In this document: one piece after another, positions 1 to 8,172 of the stretch
Layout of the letters: each line of letters starts with the position of its first letter
How positions within the stretch are numbered: the first letter of the stretch is position 1
Assembly (NCBI GenBank): GCA_050329575.1
Contig: JBHJOP010000009.1
Coordinates: 72,562 to 136,561 of the forward strand
Direction: 5' to 3'
DNA: 64,000 bases
Source of the DNA: JAUXFS01 sp050329575
GTDB taxonomy: Bacteria; Pseudomonadota; Alphaproteobacteria; Rhodospirillales; Defluviicoccaceae
Notes under the pieces: generated by a model
Told to the model about the DNA's origin: nothing
Seen by the model: only the letters and a program-made list of their open reading frames with translations
Database searches by the model: none
Position numbers and translations under genes: made by a program

Positions 1-483
1 GTCGGGATGATGGATCTTCACCAGCTTCTTGTATCGTGCCTTGACGGCGGCAACGGTGAGCGGTGCGGTCAGATCAAGAACGACCATTGCCCGCTGCTCA
101 GCGGTCGCCGGCGGCCGCGATGCGGCGGGTGCGTCATCGCCGAACACACCGAAGCCGTCGCTGATGCGCGCGCCGGCGAAGCGACCCGTGCCGACACGGG
201 AACCCAGCGGCCACGACGGCCGTTGCCAGACGGTATCGCGGCGCAGGTCGGCTTCGACCTGCCGGTCATCCATCCCCTGGTAGTAGTTCCAGGCGCTGTT
301 GTACAGGCGCACATGCTCGAGGCAGAACCACCGGTAGCGCCTGAGGTGCTCCCGCGACCACGGCGCCGGATAGAGGCCGTCGTCGGTGCACCCTGACCAT
401 TCGCAGGTGCGCACATGACCGCCGGGGCCCGTGCCCGGCCCGCCGTGTTCCGGCCACGGTGTAACTCGTGTCTTGCAGGCCAT
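1..483 (-). CDS. J-domain (DnaJ-like) protein, C-terminus cut by window edge
   Basis: Reading inward from an ATG at 483, 161 codons stay open to the edge of the window. The last three visible residues are His-Pro-Asp, the invariant J-domain motif, preceded by a basic helix (VKARYKKLVKIHH). The first ~95 residues carry a CEWSGC cysteine pair and an aromatic stretch (YRWFCLEHV, NSAWNYYQGM). This is the layout of the short alphaproteobacterial DnaJ-domain proteins in which the J domain is C-terminal. Such proteins are expected to stimulate a DnaK-type Hsp70 ATPase; the specific client is unknown. It is divergent from bolA, an arrangement common in alphaproteobacteria, where the next gene is often cobS; that would lie outside the window. 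The stop codon is not visible. Confidence 0.85.
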   Translation of the reverse strand, partial: MACKTRVTPWPEHGGPGTGPGGHVRTCEWSGCTDDGLYPAPWSREHLRRYRWFCLEHVRLYNSAWNYYQGMDDRQVEADLRRDTVWQRPSWPLGSRVGTGRFAGARISDGFGVFGDDAPAASRPPATAEQRAMVVLDLTAPLTVAAVKARYKKLVKIHHPD

Positions 484-647
484 GCGTTTACTATGGGTCG
501 TCGCCCCAGAGGAAGCAAGCCACGAAGGTGCTTTCGGACTGCTTAACGGAGGGTCGTGTCGCTCGCGCATGGCAGCTTGCGGATGGGCCTCGAACGGTGT
601 CAAGTGGCGCTGCACGGACCCCTTCACCCGCGATGCCGGAGGTTGCC

Positions 648-920
648 ATGGGTATGGCGGAGGCGATACGAGCCAAGCTGGACGCTGCCTTGTCTCCGAC
701 GTCCCTGATGATCGTCGACGAGTCGCACCGCCATGCGGGGCATGCCGGGTCGCGGCCCGAGGGCGAGACCCATTTCAAGGTGACCATTGTCGCCGCTGCG
801 TTCGAGGGCAAGTCGCGGCTGGACCGGCAGCGGATGGTCTATGCCGTGCTGAAAGATGAACTGGCGGCGCGGATCCATGCCCTCAGCCTGACCACCCTGA
901 CCCCGGCCGAAAGCGGCTGA
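648..920 (+). CDS. bolA: BolA family protein
   Basis: Encodes 90 residues. The conserved BolA signature is visible: a VDESHRHAGHAG block, GETHFKV, a KSRLDRQRMVYA helix and HALSLTTLTP at the end. BolA proteins bind [2Fe-2S] clusters together with monothiol glutaredoxins and act in iron-sulfur and redox homeostasis, with reported DNA binding. I chose the ATG at 648 because GGAGG (637-641) lies six bases upstream; in-frame ATGs at 633 and 654 are alternatives. The gene is transcribed away from the J-domain gene, with a ~165-base shared upstream region. Confidence 0.9.
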   Translation: MGMAEAIRAKLDAALSPTSLMIVDESHRHAGHAGSRPEGETHFKVTIVAAAFEGKSRLDRQRMVYAVLKDELAARIHALSLTTLTPAESG

Positions 921-938
921 CCGTCCGCAGGACCGCGC

Positions 939-1493
939 TCAGGCGTCGCCGGTGTAGAACTCCGGCCACTGCCGCTTGACCACCGGACCGTCGCCGGCGA
1001 GCGCATGGCAGGTGTCGATCATCGGCGGTTTGCCGCCGTCCGCCCCGGGCTGCTGGCGCTGCGTGCGGGCGGCGGCGATCGTCTGTAGAGCGGTGGTGGT
1101 CACCGGTCCGAGCAGCAGCTCGGTGAGGTGGGTGCAGCCGTGCACTCCCGCCATGCGCTGGCGCACGGCGTTGCGCCAGCCGGGACCGATGCGCAGCCCG
1201 ACCAGGCTCTCGAACACCGGGGCGATCTCGCCGCAGATCGCAAACGGCGCCGACTCCGTCGACGCCTCCGCCGCCCTCACCGTCAACGTGTCGTCGACCG
1301 TGAGCCGGATGCGCATGCGATGGATCGCCTCGCCGGCGTTGATGCCGTCGCGGTCGCGGTTGGCGAAGGAATAGGTCTTGGTGTCTTCGAGACTGCCTTC
1401 GACGTCCCAGAGGCCGTCGCCGCGGCGGTAGCCCCGGCAGTGGATGTCGCGGCTGTGGACGTGGTCGCGGGCGACCGGTCGGGTCAGAGCCAT
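939..1493 (-). CDS. DUF2889 domain protein
   Basis: Encodes 184 residues. The start (MALTRPVARDHVHSRDI, then CRGYRRGDGLWDVEGSLEDTK) and the later GGC.HLTELL-type block match the DUF2889 family, found mainly in proteobacteria and without an established biochemical role. The ATG at 1493 is preferred over an upstream in-frame start because the family begins a few residues before the HSRDIHCRGYRR block. It lies 7 bases after the CBS-pair gene on the same strand, so the two are probably cotranscribed. It is convergent with bolA, with only 18 bases between stops. Confidence 0.75.
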   Translation of the reverse strand: MALTRPVARDHVHSRDIHCRGYRRGDGLWDVEGSLEDTKTYSFANRDRDGINAGEAIHRMRIRLTVDDTLTVRAAEASTESAPFAICGEIAPVFESLVGLRIGPGWRNAVRQRMAGVHGCTHLTELLLGPVTTTALQTIAAARTQRQQPGADGGKPPMIDTCHALAGDGPVVKRQWPEFYTGDA

Positions 1494-1500
1494 CGCTCGT

Positions 1501-1944
1501 TCAGCCTCCCGAGAGATCCTCGAACAGCGTCGCCTCATCGCCGAGGTCGAACTCCTCGAGGATCAGCCTCATCACGTCGCAGAGGTCGCGAATGGAGACG
1601 ATCCCGACCACCCTGCCTGCTTCGACGACCGGCAGGTGGCGGAATCGGCGGATCGACATCAGCTCCAGGGCTTCGATCGGGGACGCCTGCGGCGGCAGGG
1701 AGTCCGGGTTGCGGGTCATGATCTGCCCGACGGTCGTTCGATCGGGATCGAGCCGTTCCGCCACCGCTCGGCGGGTGACGTCGCGCTCGGTCACAATGCC
1801 GCTCAGGTGGCCGCGGTCGTCGACGACGACGATGGCGCCGATATCATGGTCCCCCATCCGGCGGGCGGCCTCGGCGACGGAGGCGGTCTCGCGAAGCGCA
1901 CAGATCGATTGATTGCGGACGACGTCCGGAATCAGGGTCGCCAT
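1501..1944 (-). CDS. Tandem CBS-domain protein
   Basis: Encodes 147 residues made almost entirely of two CBS domains (roughly 10-65 and 75-130). The repeated hallmarks are GAIVVVDDRG...GIVTERDV and RHLPVVEAGRVVGIVSIRDL. Stand-alone CBS pairs bind adenine nucleotides (AMP, ATP, NAD or S-adenosylmethionine) and usually serve as regulatory modules; the ligand here cannot be deduced. The ATG at 1944 has AAGGAG nine bases upstream. There are no transmembrane segments. It sits between the CorC-like gene, another CBS protein, and DUF2889, all on the same strand. Confidence 0.85.
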   Translation of the reverse strand: MATLIPDVVRNQSICALRETASVAEAARRMGDHDIGAIVVVDDRGHLSGIVTERDVTRRAVAERLDPDRTTVGQIMTRNPDSLPPQASPIEALELMSIRRFRHLPVVEAGRVVGIVSIRDLCDVMRLILEEFDLGDEATLFEDLSGG

Positions 1945-2041
1945 TCTCGCCGTCTCCTTCGTGCCTGCCGGGGCGGCACCGCCCTTGGCAACAGTCTATC
2001 CGCAGCCACGGCCCCCGGAAAGGGCCGCCGGCCGCAGCCGT

Positions 2042-3322
2042 TCAGGCCGTCGGGTCGGAACTCGGCGGCTGTTCCGGCGGTGTGATGCGAATGGCCGTGA
2101 TCTGATGGCGGTGGCGTCGCAGGATCTCGAAGCGCACGCCGAAGAAGAGAAACGTCTGACCGACCTCGGGAATGCGGCGCGCTTCGTGCAGGATGAGACC
2201 GGCGATGGTTGATGCCTCCTCGTCGGGCAACCCCCACTCGAACCGGCGGTTGAGATCGCGGATGGTGACCGAGCCCTGGACCACGTAGCTGCCGTCGGGT
2301 TGCCGCACGACACCGGGAACGGCGATGTCGTGCTCGTCGCTGATGTCGCCGACGATCTCCTCGAGGATGTCCTCGAGGGTGACGATGCCCATCAGCGAGC
2401 CGTACTCGTCGACCACCAGCGCGAAGTGCTCGTGCCGATTGCGAAACGCCTGCAACTGATCGAGAAGGGTGGTCGAGTCCGGCACGAACCAGGGTTGAAC
2501 GGCGAGCTGGACGACATCGATCCCGTCGAGGGCGCGCTCGCCGCCGATGACCGCGCGCAGCAGCGCCTTGGCGTGGATGACGCCGACGATGTTGTCCGGA
2601 TGCTCGCGCCACAGCGGGATGCGCGTGAACGGACTGGCCAGCACCTGCCTGACCACGTCCTCGGCCGGCTCGTCGGCGTCGATCATGGTGACGTTCTTGC
2701 GGTGGGTCATGATCTCGCCGACCTCGACCTCGGCGAGGTCGAGGATGCTGCGCAGCATGGCGCGTTCCTGGCGCACCGACCCCTGTTCGCCGGTGTGCAG
2801 ATCGATGGCGCCGCGAAGTTCCTCGGAACTCGGGCCCATGCCCGCCTTGGCCTCCGGTTCCGTCCCCAGCACGCGCAAGCTGACCTGTACGACCGCCTGG
2901 ATGGCCGCCGTCAGTGGCGACAGCAGCCTCACCAGCACGTCGATGATCGGCGCGATCGCCAGCGCCACCCGGTTGGCGTTTCGATACGCGTAGGTCTTCG
3001 GCAGGATCTCGGCGAAGACGAGCACCAGCAGCGTCATCGACAGGGTCGCATAGACGACACCGGCCTGACCGAACAGCGTGATGAGGAAACTGGTCGCCAA
3101 CGCCGACGCCAGGATGTTCACCAGGTTGTTGCCGAGCAGGATGGTTCCGATCAGCCGGTCCGAGGCGCCCTGCAGCCGCTTGACCACGCCGGCCCGCGGG
3201 TTGCCGGTCTGATCCAGCTGATGCATCAGCGGCCGGGAGGCGGCGGTCAGAGCGGTCTCCGAACCCGAAAAGAACGCCGACAGGACGAGCAGGACGAGGA
3301 TGATACCGAGGGTGATCAACAT
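2042..3322 (-). CDS. CorC/HlyC-type membrane protein (DUF21, CBS, CorC_HlyC)
   Basis: Encodes 426 residues. Domain order is: N-terminal DUF21 membrane domain (~1-190) with helices such as ITLGIILVLLVLSAFFSGSETAL and TLSMTLLVLVFAEILPKTYA; a CBS pair (~200-330, EIMTHRKNV and FALVVDEYGSLMGIVTLEDILEEIVGDI); a C-terminal CorC_HlyC domain (~345-425, SVTIRDLNRRFEWGLPDEEAST). This is the CNNM/CorC family, implicated in magnesium and cobalt efflux; the old 'hemolysin' name is misleading. The ATG at 3322 directly precedes the first hydrophobic helix; the longer frame reaching aroB is non-coding extension. It follows aroK-aroB on the same strand, as in many alphaproteobacteria. Confidence 0.88.
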   Translation of the reverse strand: MLITLGIILVLLVLSAFFSGSETALTAASRPLMHQLDQTGNPRAGVVKRLQGASDRLIGTILLGNNLVNILASALATSFLITLFGQAGVVYATLSMTLLVLVFAEILPKTYAYRNANRVALAIAPIIDVLVRLLSPLTAAIQAVVQVSLRVLGTEPEAKAGMGPSSEELRGAIDLHTGEQGSVRQERAMLRSILDLAEVEVGEIMTHRKNVTMIDADEPAEDVVRQVLASPFTRIPLWREHPDNIVGVIHAKALLRAVIGGERALDGIDVVQLAVQPWFVPDSTTLLDQLQAFRNRHEHFALVVDEYGSLMGIVTLEDILEEIVGDISDEHDIAVPGVVRQPDGSYVVQGSVTIRDLNRRFEWGLPDEEASTIAGLILHEARRIPEVGQTFLFFGVRFEILRRHRHQITAIRITPPEQPPSSDPTA

Positions 3323-3356
3323 GGCCACGGCTCGAATGAGGAGCGTTCGGGGATCG

Positions 3357-4496
3357 TCATCGTTCGATGGCGTCGGTGAGCAGCCGGCGGACGTCGTCGA
3401 TCTCCACCTCGCGGCTGACGAACGCGCGGCCGATGCCGCGGGCGAGGACGAAGGCGATCCGGCCGTCACGCACCTTCTTGTCGCGCGTCATGTGGACGAT
3501 CAACGCGTCCGCCGACCAACGGATCGCCGGCAGCGTCGCGAAGCCGGTCGGCAGGGCGACCGCCTCGAGGTGGCGGCGGACCCGGGCCGCATCGTCGGCG
3601 GGACAAAGCCCGAGACGGACAGAGAGGTCGAACGCCAGCACCATTCCGGCGGCAACGGCCTCGCCGTGGAGCAGGCTCCCGTCGTAACCGGTCTCGGCCT
3701 CCAGCGCATGTCCGAAGGTGTGCCCGAGGTTGAGCAACGCCCGCCGACCGGCCTCGCGTTCATCGGCGGCGACGATCGCTGCCTTTGCGGCACAACTGAT
3801 CCGGACGGCGTGGATCTGCGCCATCGAATCGCCCTCGCAAAGGGCGGAACCGTGGGTCTCCAGCCAGGCGAAGAACTGAGCGTCGCCGAGCAGGCCGTAC
3901 TTGACAACCTCCGCGTAACCGGCCCGCAGCTGCCGCGGCTCGAGGGTGCGCAGCGTGCCGACGTCAACGACCACCAGCCGCGGCTGGTGGAACAGACCGA
4001 CGAGGTTCTTGCCCTGGGACGTGTTGATCCCGGTCTTGCCGCCGACGGAGCTGTCGACCTGGGCCAGCAAGGTGGTCGGAACCTGCACGTAGTCGAGGCC
4101 GCGCAAGACGATGCCGGCGGCGAGGCCGGCGATGTCGCCGACGACGCCGCCGCCGAGGGCGAGCAGCGGCGTCGCGCGCTCGACGCGGGCCTCGAGCAGC
4201 CGGTCGGTCAACGTCTGCAAATGGCTGAAATCCTTGGTGCGCTCGCCTGCTGGCAGGACGACGCTGAAGCAATCGATGCCCGCGCGCCGCAGCGTCTCCT
4301 CCGCCTGCGGGAGGTACAACGACGCGACGTTGGTGTCGGTGACCACGGCGACCCGCGTCCGACCGAAGATCGCCCGCAGACGCTCGCCCAGTCCGTCGAT
4401 CTGCCCGTCGCCGACGACGATGTCGTAGGAACGCTCTCCCAGCTCGACGTGCACGACCTCGGCGCCGGTCACATCGCCGTGGGCGACGACGCTCAC
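3357..4496 (-). CDS. aroB: 3-dehydroquinate synthase
   Basis: Converts DAHP to 3-dehydroquinate, the second step of the shikimate pathway, using NAD+ and a divalent metal. The 379-residue protein shows the family landmarks GGGVVGDIAGLAAG, the VPTTLLAQVDSSVGGKT block, NLVGLFHQP, and the metal-ligand region LLNLGHTFGHALE...LLHGEAVAAGM. The start is a GTG at 4496 whose bases overlap the aroK stop as GTGA, so the two genes are translationally coupled. The frame is open far upstream of this GTG, but that region encodes aroK in another frame. Confidence 0.95.
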   Translation of the reverse strand: MSVVAHGDVTGAEVVHVELGERSYDIVVGDGQIDGLGERLRAIFGRTRVAVVTDTNVASLYLPQAEETLRRAGIDCFSVVLPAGERTKDFSHLQTLTDRLLEARVERATPLLALGGGVVGDIAGLAAGIVLRGLDYVQVPTTLLAQVDSSVGGKTGINTSQGKNLVGLFHQPRLVVVDVGTLRTLEPRQLRAGYAEVVKYGLLGDAQFFAWLETHGSALCEGDSMAQIHAVRISCAAKAAIVAADEREAGRRALLNLGHTFGHALEAETGYDGSLLHGEAVAAGMVLAFDLSVRLGLCPADDAARVRRHLEAVALPTGFATLPAIRWSADALIVHMTRDKKVRDGRIAFVLARGIGRAFVSREVEIDDVRRLLTDAIER

Positions 4497-5143
4497 GGCG
4501 CCGCCTCGCCGGCGAGGTCCGGGCGGACGCCGAGAGCCGCCAGCGCCTCGACGAGCCGCTGCACGGTAACGTTCGGCGGGCAAGGGCCGCTGTCGACGAC
4601 GACATCCGCCTCGGCATAGATCGGGCATCGCTCGGTCATCAGCCTCTCGAGGGTCGACCGGGCGTCGCCGGCTTTCAGCAGCGGCCGACCGCCGCGGCGG
4701 CTGGTCCGCTCGACCAGAACATTCAGGTCCGCCCGCAGCCAGACGGCGATCGCTCGCTCCCTGATCCGCGCCCGGGTCTGTGGGTCGAGGAAGGCGCCGC
4801 CGCCGGTGGCGATCACCTTGCGCTCGCCCCCCAACAGGCGAGACACGGTGCGGCGTTCCGCGTCCCGGAACGCCGCCTCGCCGAAGCGGGCGAAGATCTC
4901 CTCGACGGAGCAGCCCGCCGCCTCGACGATCACCTCGTCGGAGTCGGCGAACGGCAGGCGCCACCGACGCGCCAGGAGCCGCCCGACCTTGGTCTTCCCG
5001 GCCCCCATCAGGCCGACCAGCACGATCGAGCGACCGGCTTTGTCGGAGTCGGAGCCCACCGCCGGCCCGCCTGCGCTGGCGACGAGGAGCGGTGGCCGTT
5101 GAACGCCAGCCGGGTCTCGGGTAGATTGCCGAATCTTCGCCAT
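4493..5143 (-). CDS. aroK: Shikimate kinase
   Basis: Phosphorylates shikimate with ATP. The Walker A motif GLMGAGKT is at residues 44-51, the substrate Asp-Ser-Asp (FADSDE) near 66-70, and GGGAF at the shikimate-binding glycine loop; RGGRPLL forms the lid region. With the ATG at 5143 the protein has 216 residues, including about 35 N-terminal residues beyond the typical ~170-190. An in-frame GTG at 5059 would give a more usual length, so the start is uncertain. Forms an operon with aroB through a GTGA overlap. Confidence 0.93.
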   Translation of the reverse strand: MAKIRQSTRDPAGVQRPPLLVASAGGPAVGSDSDKAGRSIVLVGLMGAGKTKVGRLLARRWRLPFADSDEVIVEAAGCSVEEIFARFGEAAFRDAERRTVSRLLGGERKVIATGGGAFLDPQTRARIRERAIAVWLRADLNVLVERTSRRGGRPLLKAGDARSTLERLMTERCPIYAEADVVVDSGPCPPNVTVQRLVEALAALGVRPDLAGEAAP

Positions 5144-5271
5144 ACTCGAAATCTAGCATGCCCCGACGTGGCCGTCGTGTAGGCGTGCAAGAGGTGACGA
5201 CAAACCCGCCCGATCGACAAACCGAACGTTAGCGGCATTACCCCAACGATCTCGCCTCATCAAGGGTTCAC

Positions 5272-5412
5272 ATGACCATGCTGACGCGAATGATGCTGAT
5301 CGCGCTGTTGGCCGCGATTGTCGCTGGCGCCGTCTTTCTCGCCACGGCTGAGATTCCGGCCCCGGTTGCCCGCGTCGAGAAGATCGTTTCCAATGATCGC
5401 TTCCCGCGCTGA
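5272..5412 (+). CDS. Small membrane-anchored protein, unknown function
   Basis: Encodes 46 residues: a short positively charged start, a hydrophobic helix (LIALLAAIVAGAVFLAT, ~9-25), then a polar tail rich in Pro, Val and charged residues ending DRFPR. It looks like a single-pass inner-membrane peptide or an uncleaved signal anchor. The last 20 bases overlap the start of the next gene in another frame, which argues for a real, coupled gene. I recall similar small proteins beside xerD in Rhodospirillales but cannot verify that here. Two ATGs (5272, 5278) are possible; the first is used. No function can be assigned. Confidence 0.6.
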   Translation: MTMLTRMMLIALLAAIVAGAVFLATAEIPAPVARVEKIVSNDRFPR

Positions 5413-7138
5413 GACCGCGCGGCGGGTCGCCTGTCTGTCCCTCGTCGCGTGTCTTGCGTTCATCGCGATGGCGCAGGCGTCCTCGATCGCGTCGGAGCCC
5501 GTCGCGGGGCTCGGCACCCGCCCGTCCGCGGCGGCCGCGGTCGAGGGCCGCAACCGGGTCGACATCGAGGTCGATCCGCTCACCGTTGTCGATGCCGACT
5601 CGTCCGGCGTGCTGACCGTCGAGCAGGGCGGGCTCGGTCCCGCTCTGTGGCAAGGCACCGATCGGGCGCTGGTGGATGCGTTGCTGCCGCGGCTCCCCGT
5701 CGCCGCCGGATCGCCGGCGATGCGCGACCTGATGCGGCGCTTGTTGCTGTCCGCCGCCGCCGTACCCGCGGGCGAGGCGGTGCCGGGCCGCTTGGCAGCC
5801 CTGCGCGCCAACGCGTTGCTGGCGATGGGGGATTTCGGCGGGGTCGAGGCGCTGCTGGCAGCGACGGCGATGCGGGCCGCCGAGCCCGAGCTCGCGCGCA
5901 TCCGCATCGACGCACGGTTGCTCGCCGGCGACCACGCCGGCGCCTGCGCGGTCGCCGGAGAACGATTCAGCGAAGACGCTTCCGTGCTGTGGCAGAAGGT
6001 GCTGATTTTTTGCCAGTCGATGGCCGGCGACCACGACAAGGCCGGCCTCGGGGTGGCGCTGCTCACCGAGATGGGAGAACGGGATCCGGTGTTTGCCAGC
6101 CTCGTCGCCGCGCTGGCCGGAGACGAGGCGCGGATCGACGCCCTGCCCGCCCCGACACCGCTGTCGCTGGCGATGGCGAGGGCGGCCAAGGTCGGTCTGC
6201 CGGAGGATGTCGCCGCGACCGACGATCTGGCGGTGCTCCGCGCGATCGCGGTCAGCCCCAATGCCCCGTTCGCGGTGCGCCTGGCGGCCGCCGATCGGGC
6301 GCAGGCGGGGGGAGCGCTGGACGCCTCAGTCCTTCGGCAGCTTTACGAGGCCGTCGACGAATCGGCGGTTGCGCGGGGGCATTCCCGGTCGGGCGATGGC
6401 GACGACCCGGCCGTCGGCCGCGCGATGCTGTATCGGGCCGCCGCGGCGGCGCCGACGCCGCAGGCGCGCGGCGAGGCGATCGCACGGGCGCTGCGGACGG
6501 GGCGGGCGCAGGGTCGCCACGCGGCGACCGCGTTCGTGTACCTGCCCTTGCTTCGGGAGACGGCGCCGTCGCCGGAGACCGTCGACCTCGCCGGCGAGGC
6601 GATCCCGGCACTGCTGGTGGTGGGCGAGCCGCAGGCGGCGGAGAGGTGGCTGGCGTCGTTGAGCGCCGCCGCCGACGACGACAGGCGGGCGGCGGCTCAA
6701 CGGGTCGCGGTGATGCCACTCGCGCGGCTCGCCTGGGCGGCCGAGTGGGAAGGCTGGGATCCGGCCGATTTCGCCGCCTGGTGGTCATCGATCCGCGACG
6801 GGGACGGGGCCGTCCGGCGGGCGACGCGGATGTTCACCCTGCTCGAAGCCACCGGGGTGGAGGTTCCCCCATCGCTGTGGGAGCCGCTGCTGTTGGCCGG
6901 CTCGGCGGAGGCCCGCGCCGTCGTTCCGGCGCCGGCCCTCCTTCACCGTCTGGCCCGTTCCGCCGCGGCCGGCCGCGTCGGCGAGACGATTTTGCTGTCG
7001 CTGCTCGCACTCGGCAGCGATGGTCCGGCGGCGGCCGACCCGCTCACCCTCGATTCGGTGATGTCGAGCCTGACCACCGTCGGTTTCGAGCGCGAGGCGC
7101 GCGCGATCGCCATCGAATCGGCGGCGGCGATGCAATGA
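5393..7138 (+). CDS. Secreted or periplasmic helical repeat-like protein, unknown function
   Basis: Encodes 581 residues. The N-terminus is a plausible signal peptide (Arg-rich start, hydrophobic CLSLVACLAFIAMAQA, cleavage after small residues). The rest is Ala/Leu-rich and almost wholly helical, with recurrent ~35-residue blocks of the kind seen in TPR-like or alpha-solenoid proteins, but no named family is recognised. The ATG at 5393 gives the best signal peptide and overlaps the upstream small gene; the gene ends in an ATGA overlap with xerD. The three genes probably form one transcript. The link to XerD is positional only. Confidence 0.75.
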   Translation: MIASRAETARRVACLSLVACLAFIAMAQASSIASEPVAGLGTRPSAAAAVEGRNRVDIEVDPLTVVDADSSGVLTVEQGGLGPALWQGTDRALVDALLPRLPVAAGSPAMRDLMRRLLLSAAAVPAGEAVPGRLAALRANALLAMGDFGGVEALLAATAMRAAEPELARIRIDARLLAGDHAGACAVAGERFSEDASVLWQKVLIFCQSMAGDHDKAGLGVALLTEMGERDPVFASLVAALAGDEARIDALPAPTPLSLAMARAAKVGLPEDVAATDDLAVLRAIAVSPNAPFAVRLAAADRAQAGGALDASVLRQLYEAVDESAVARGHSRSGDGDDPAVGRAMLYRAAAAAPTPQARGEAIARALRTGRAQGRHAATAFVYLPLLRETAPSPETVDLAGEAIPALLVVGEPQAAERWLASLSAAADDDRRAAAQRVAVMPLARLAWAAEWEGWDPADFAAWWSSIRDGDGAVRRATRMFTLLEATGVEVPPSLWEPLLLAGSAEARAVVPAPALLHRLARSAAAGRVGETILLSLLALGSDGPAAADPLTLDSVMSSLTTVGFEREARAIAIESAAAMQ

Positions 7139-8091
7139 CCATCACCGGCGATTCCGCTCGGCCGTCGTCGTCACGCCACATCGAGGCGTTCCTGGAGATG
7201 CTGCTTGCCGAGCGCGGCGCCGCCCGCAACACCGTCGAATCCTACCGGCGCGACCTCCAGGACCTCTCCGCGCACCTCCACCGCTTCGGTGCCGTGCCGG
7301 AAACGGCCGACACGTCGATGGTGCGGGGCTATCTGTCGTCGCAGGCCGAGGCGGGCATGTCGCCACGGACGAGCGCCCGGCGGCTCTCGGCGTTCCGCCA
7401 GTTCTTCCGGTTTCTGGTCGCCGAGGACATCCGGTCCGACGATCCGACGGCGGCGATCGACAGCCCCCGCCAGGATCGGCCGCTGCCCAAGTATCTCGGC
7501 GAGGACGAAGTCGAACACCTGCTCGCCGCGGCGCGGCGGCGCCCCGGCTCCGACGGCATCCGTGTCACCGCGTTGATGGAGGTGCTCTACGCCACCGGAC
7601 TGCGCGCCTCCGAGCTCACCGGGCTGCCGCTGTCGGCCCTGGCACGCGACGACCCGCTGCTGGTTGTGCGGGGCAAGGGCGACAAGGAACGGATGGTGCC
7701 GCTGACCGATGCGGCGGTGGCGGCCCTCGCCGCCTATACCTCGGTGCGCGACTCGTTCATTCCCCCGAGCCGCCGGGCGGCGGGGTCGCCGTGGCTGTTT
7801 CCGTCGCGGTCGCGCCAAGGCCACCTGACCCGGGTCCGCTTCGCCCAGCTGCTCAAGGAGCTGGCGGTCGATGCCGGCCTCGATCCCGCCCGGGTCTCGC
7901 CGCACGTGCTGCGCCATTCTTTCGCCAGTCACCTGCTCGCCCATGGCGCCGATCTGCGCAGCCTTCAGCAGATGCTGGGGCACGCCGACATCGGCACCAC
8001 CCAGATCTACACCCACGTCCTCGACGCCCGGCTGCAGGCGCTGGTGCGGCAATCCCATCCACTGGCCCGCCGACGCCCTCGCGGCGAGTGA
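7135..8091 (+). CDS. xerD: Tyrosine recombinase XerD
   Basis: Site-specific recombinase that, with XerC, resolves chromosome dimers at dif under FtsK control. The 318-residue protein has an N-terminal SAM-like core-binding domain (~12-100) and a C-terminal catalytic domain. Visible catalytic residues are Arg157 (ATGLRASEL), Lys181 (RGKGDKER), His257 and Arg260 (HVLRHSFASH), His283 (LGHADIGTT) and the nucleophile Tyr292 (QIYTHV). The ATG overlaps the previous stop. In many alphaproteobacteria xerD lies next to aroK and accA; here accA is ~6 kb away on the other strand. XerD is preferred over XerC from context and overall similarity. Confidence 0.92.
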   Translation: MTITGDSARPSSSRHIEAFLEMLLAERGAARNTVESYRRDLQDLSAHLHRFGAVPETADTSMVRGYLSSQAEAGMSPRTSARRLSAFRQFFRFLVAEDIRSDDPTAAIDSPRQDRPLPKYLGEDEVEHLLAAARRRPGSDGIRVTALMEVLYATGLRASELTGLPLSALARDDPLLVVRGKGDKERMVPLTDAAVAALAAYTSVRDSFIPPSRRAAGSPWLFPSRSRQGHLTRVRFAQLLKELAVDAGLDPARVSPHVLRHSFASHLLAHGADLRSLQQMLGHADIGTTQIYTHVLDARLQALVRQSHPLARRRPRGE

Positions 8092-8172
8092 TCCCGTCCC
8101 CTGCGCGGCATCGGCCGCGGTCCACGCCGGCCGGAAAACGTGCTACGCTCGCCGCCGTCTCGGGAGGCGCCG

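Noticed and set aside
69..518. 149-codon frame on the - strand near the left edge
   Set aside because: It overlaps, in another frame, the J-domain gene (1-483), whose HPD motif and family features make that frame the real one.
3357..5159. A 600-codon frame that would extend AroB far upstream
   Set aside because: The first ~221 codons coincide with aroK in another frame and are Arg/Gly-rich; AroB starts at the GTGA overlap at 4496.
5449..8091. 880-codon frame appearing to fuse XerD to a long N-terminal domain
   Set aside because: The upstream part is a shadow of the secreted helical protein; XerD starts at the ATGA overlap at 7135.
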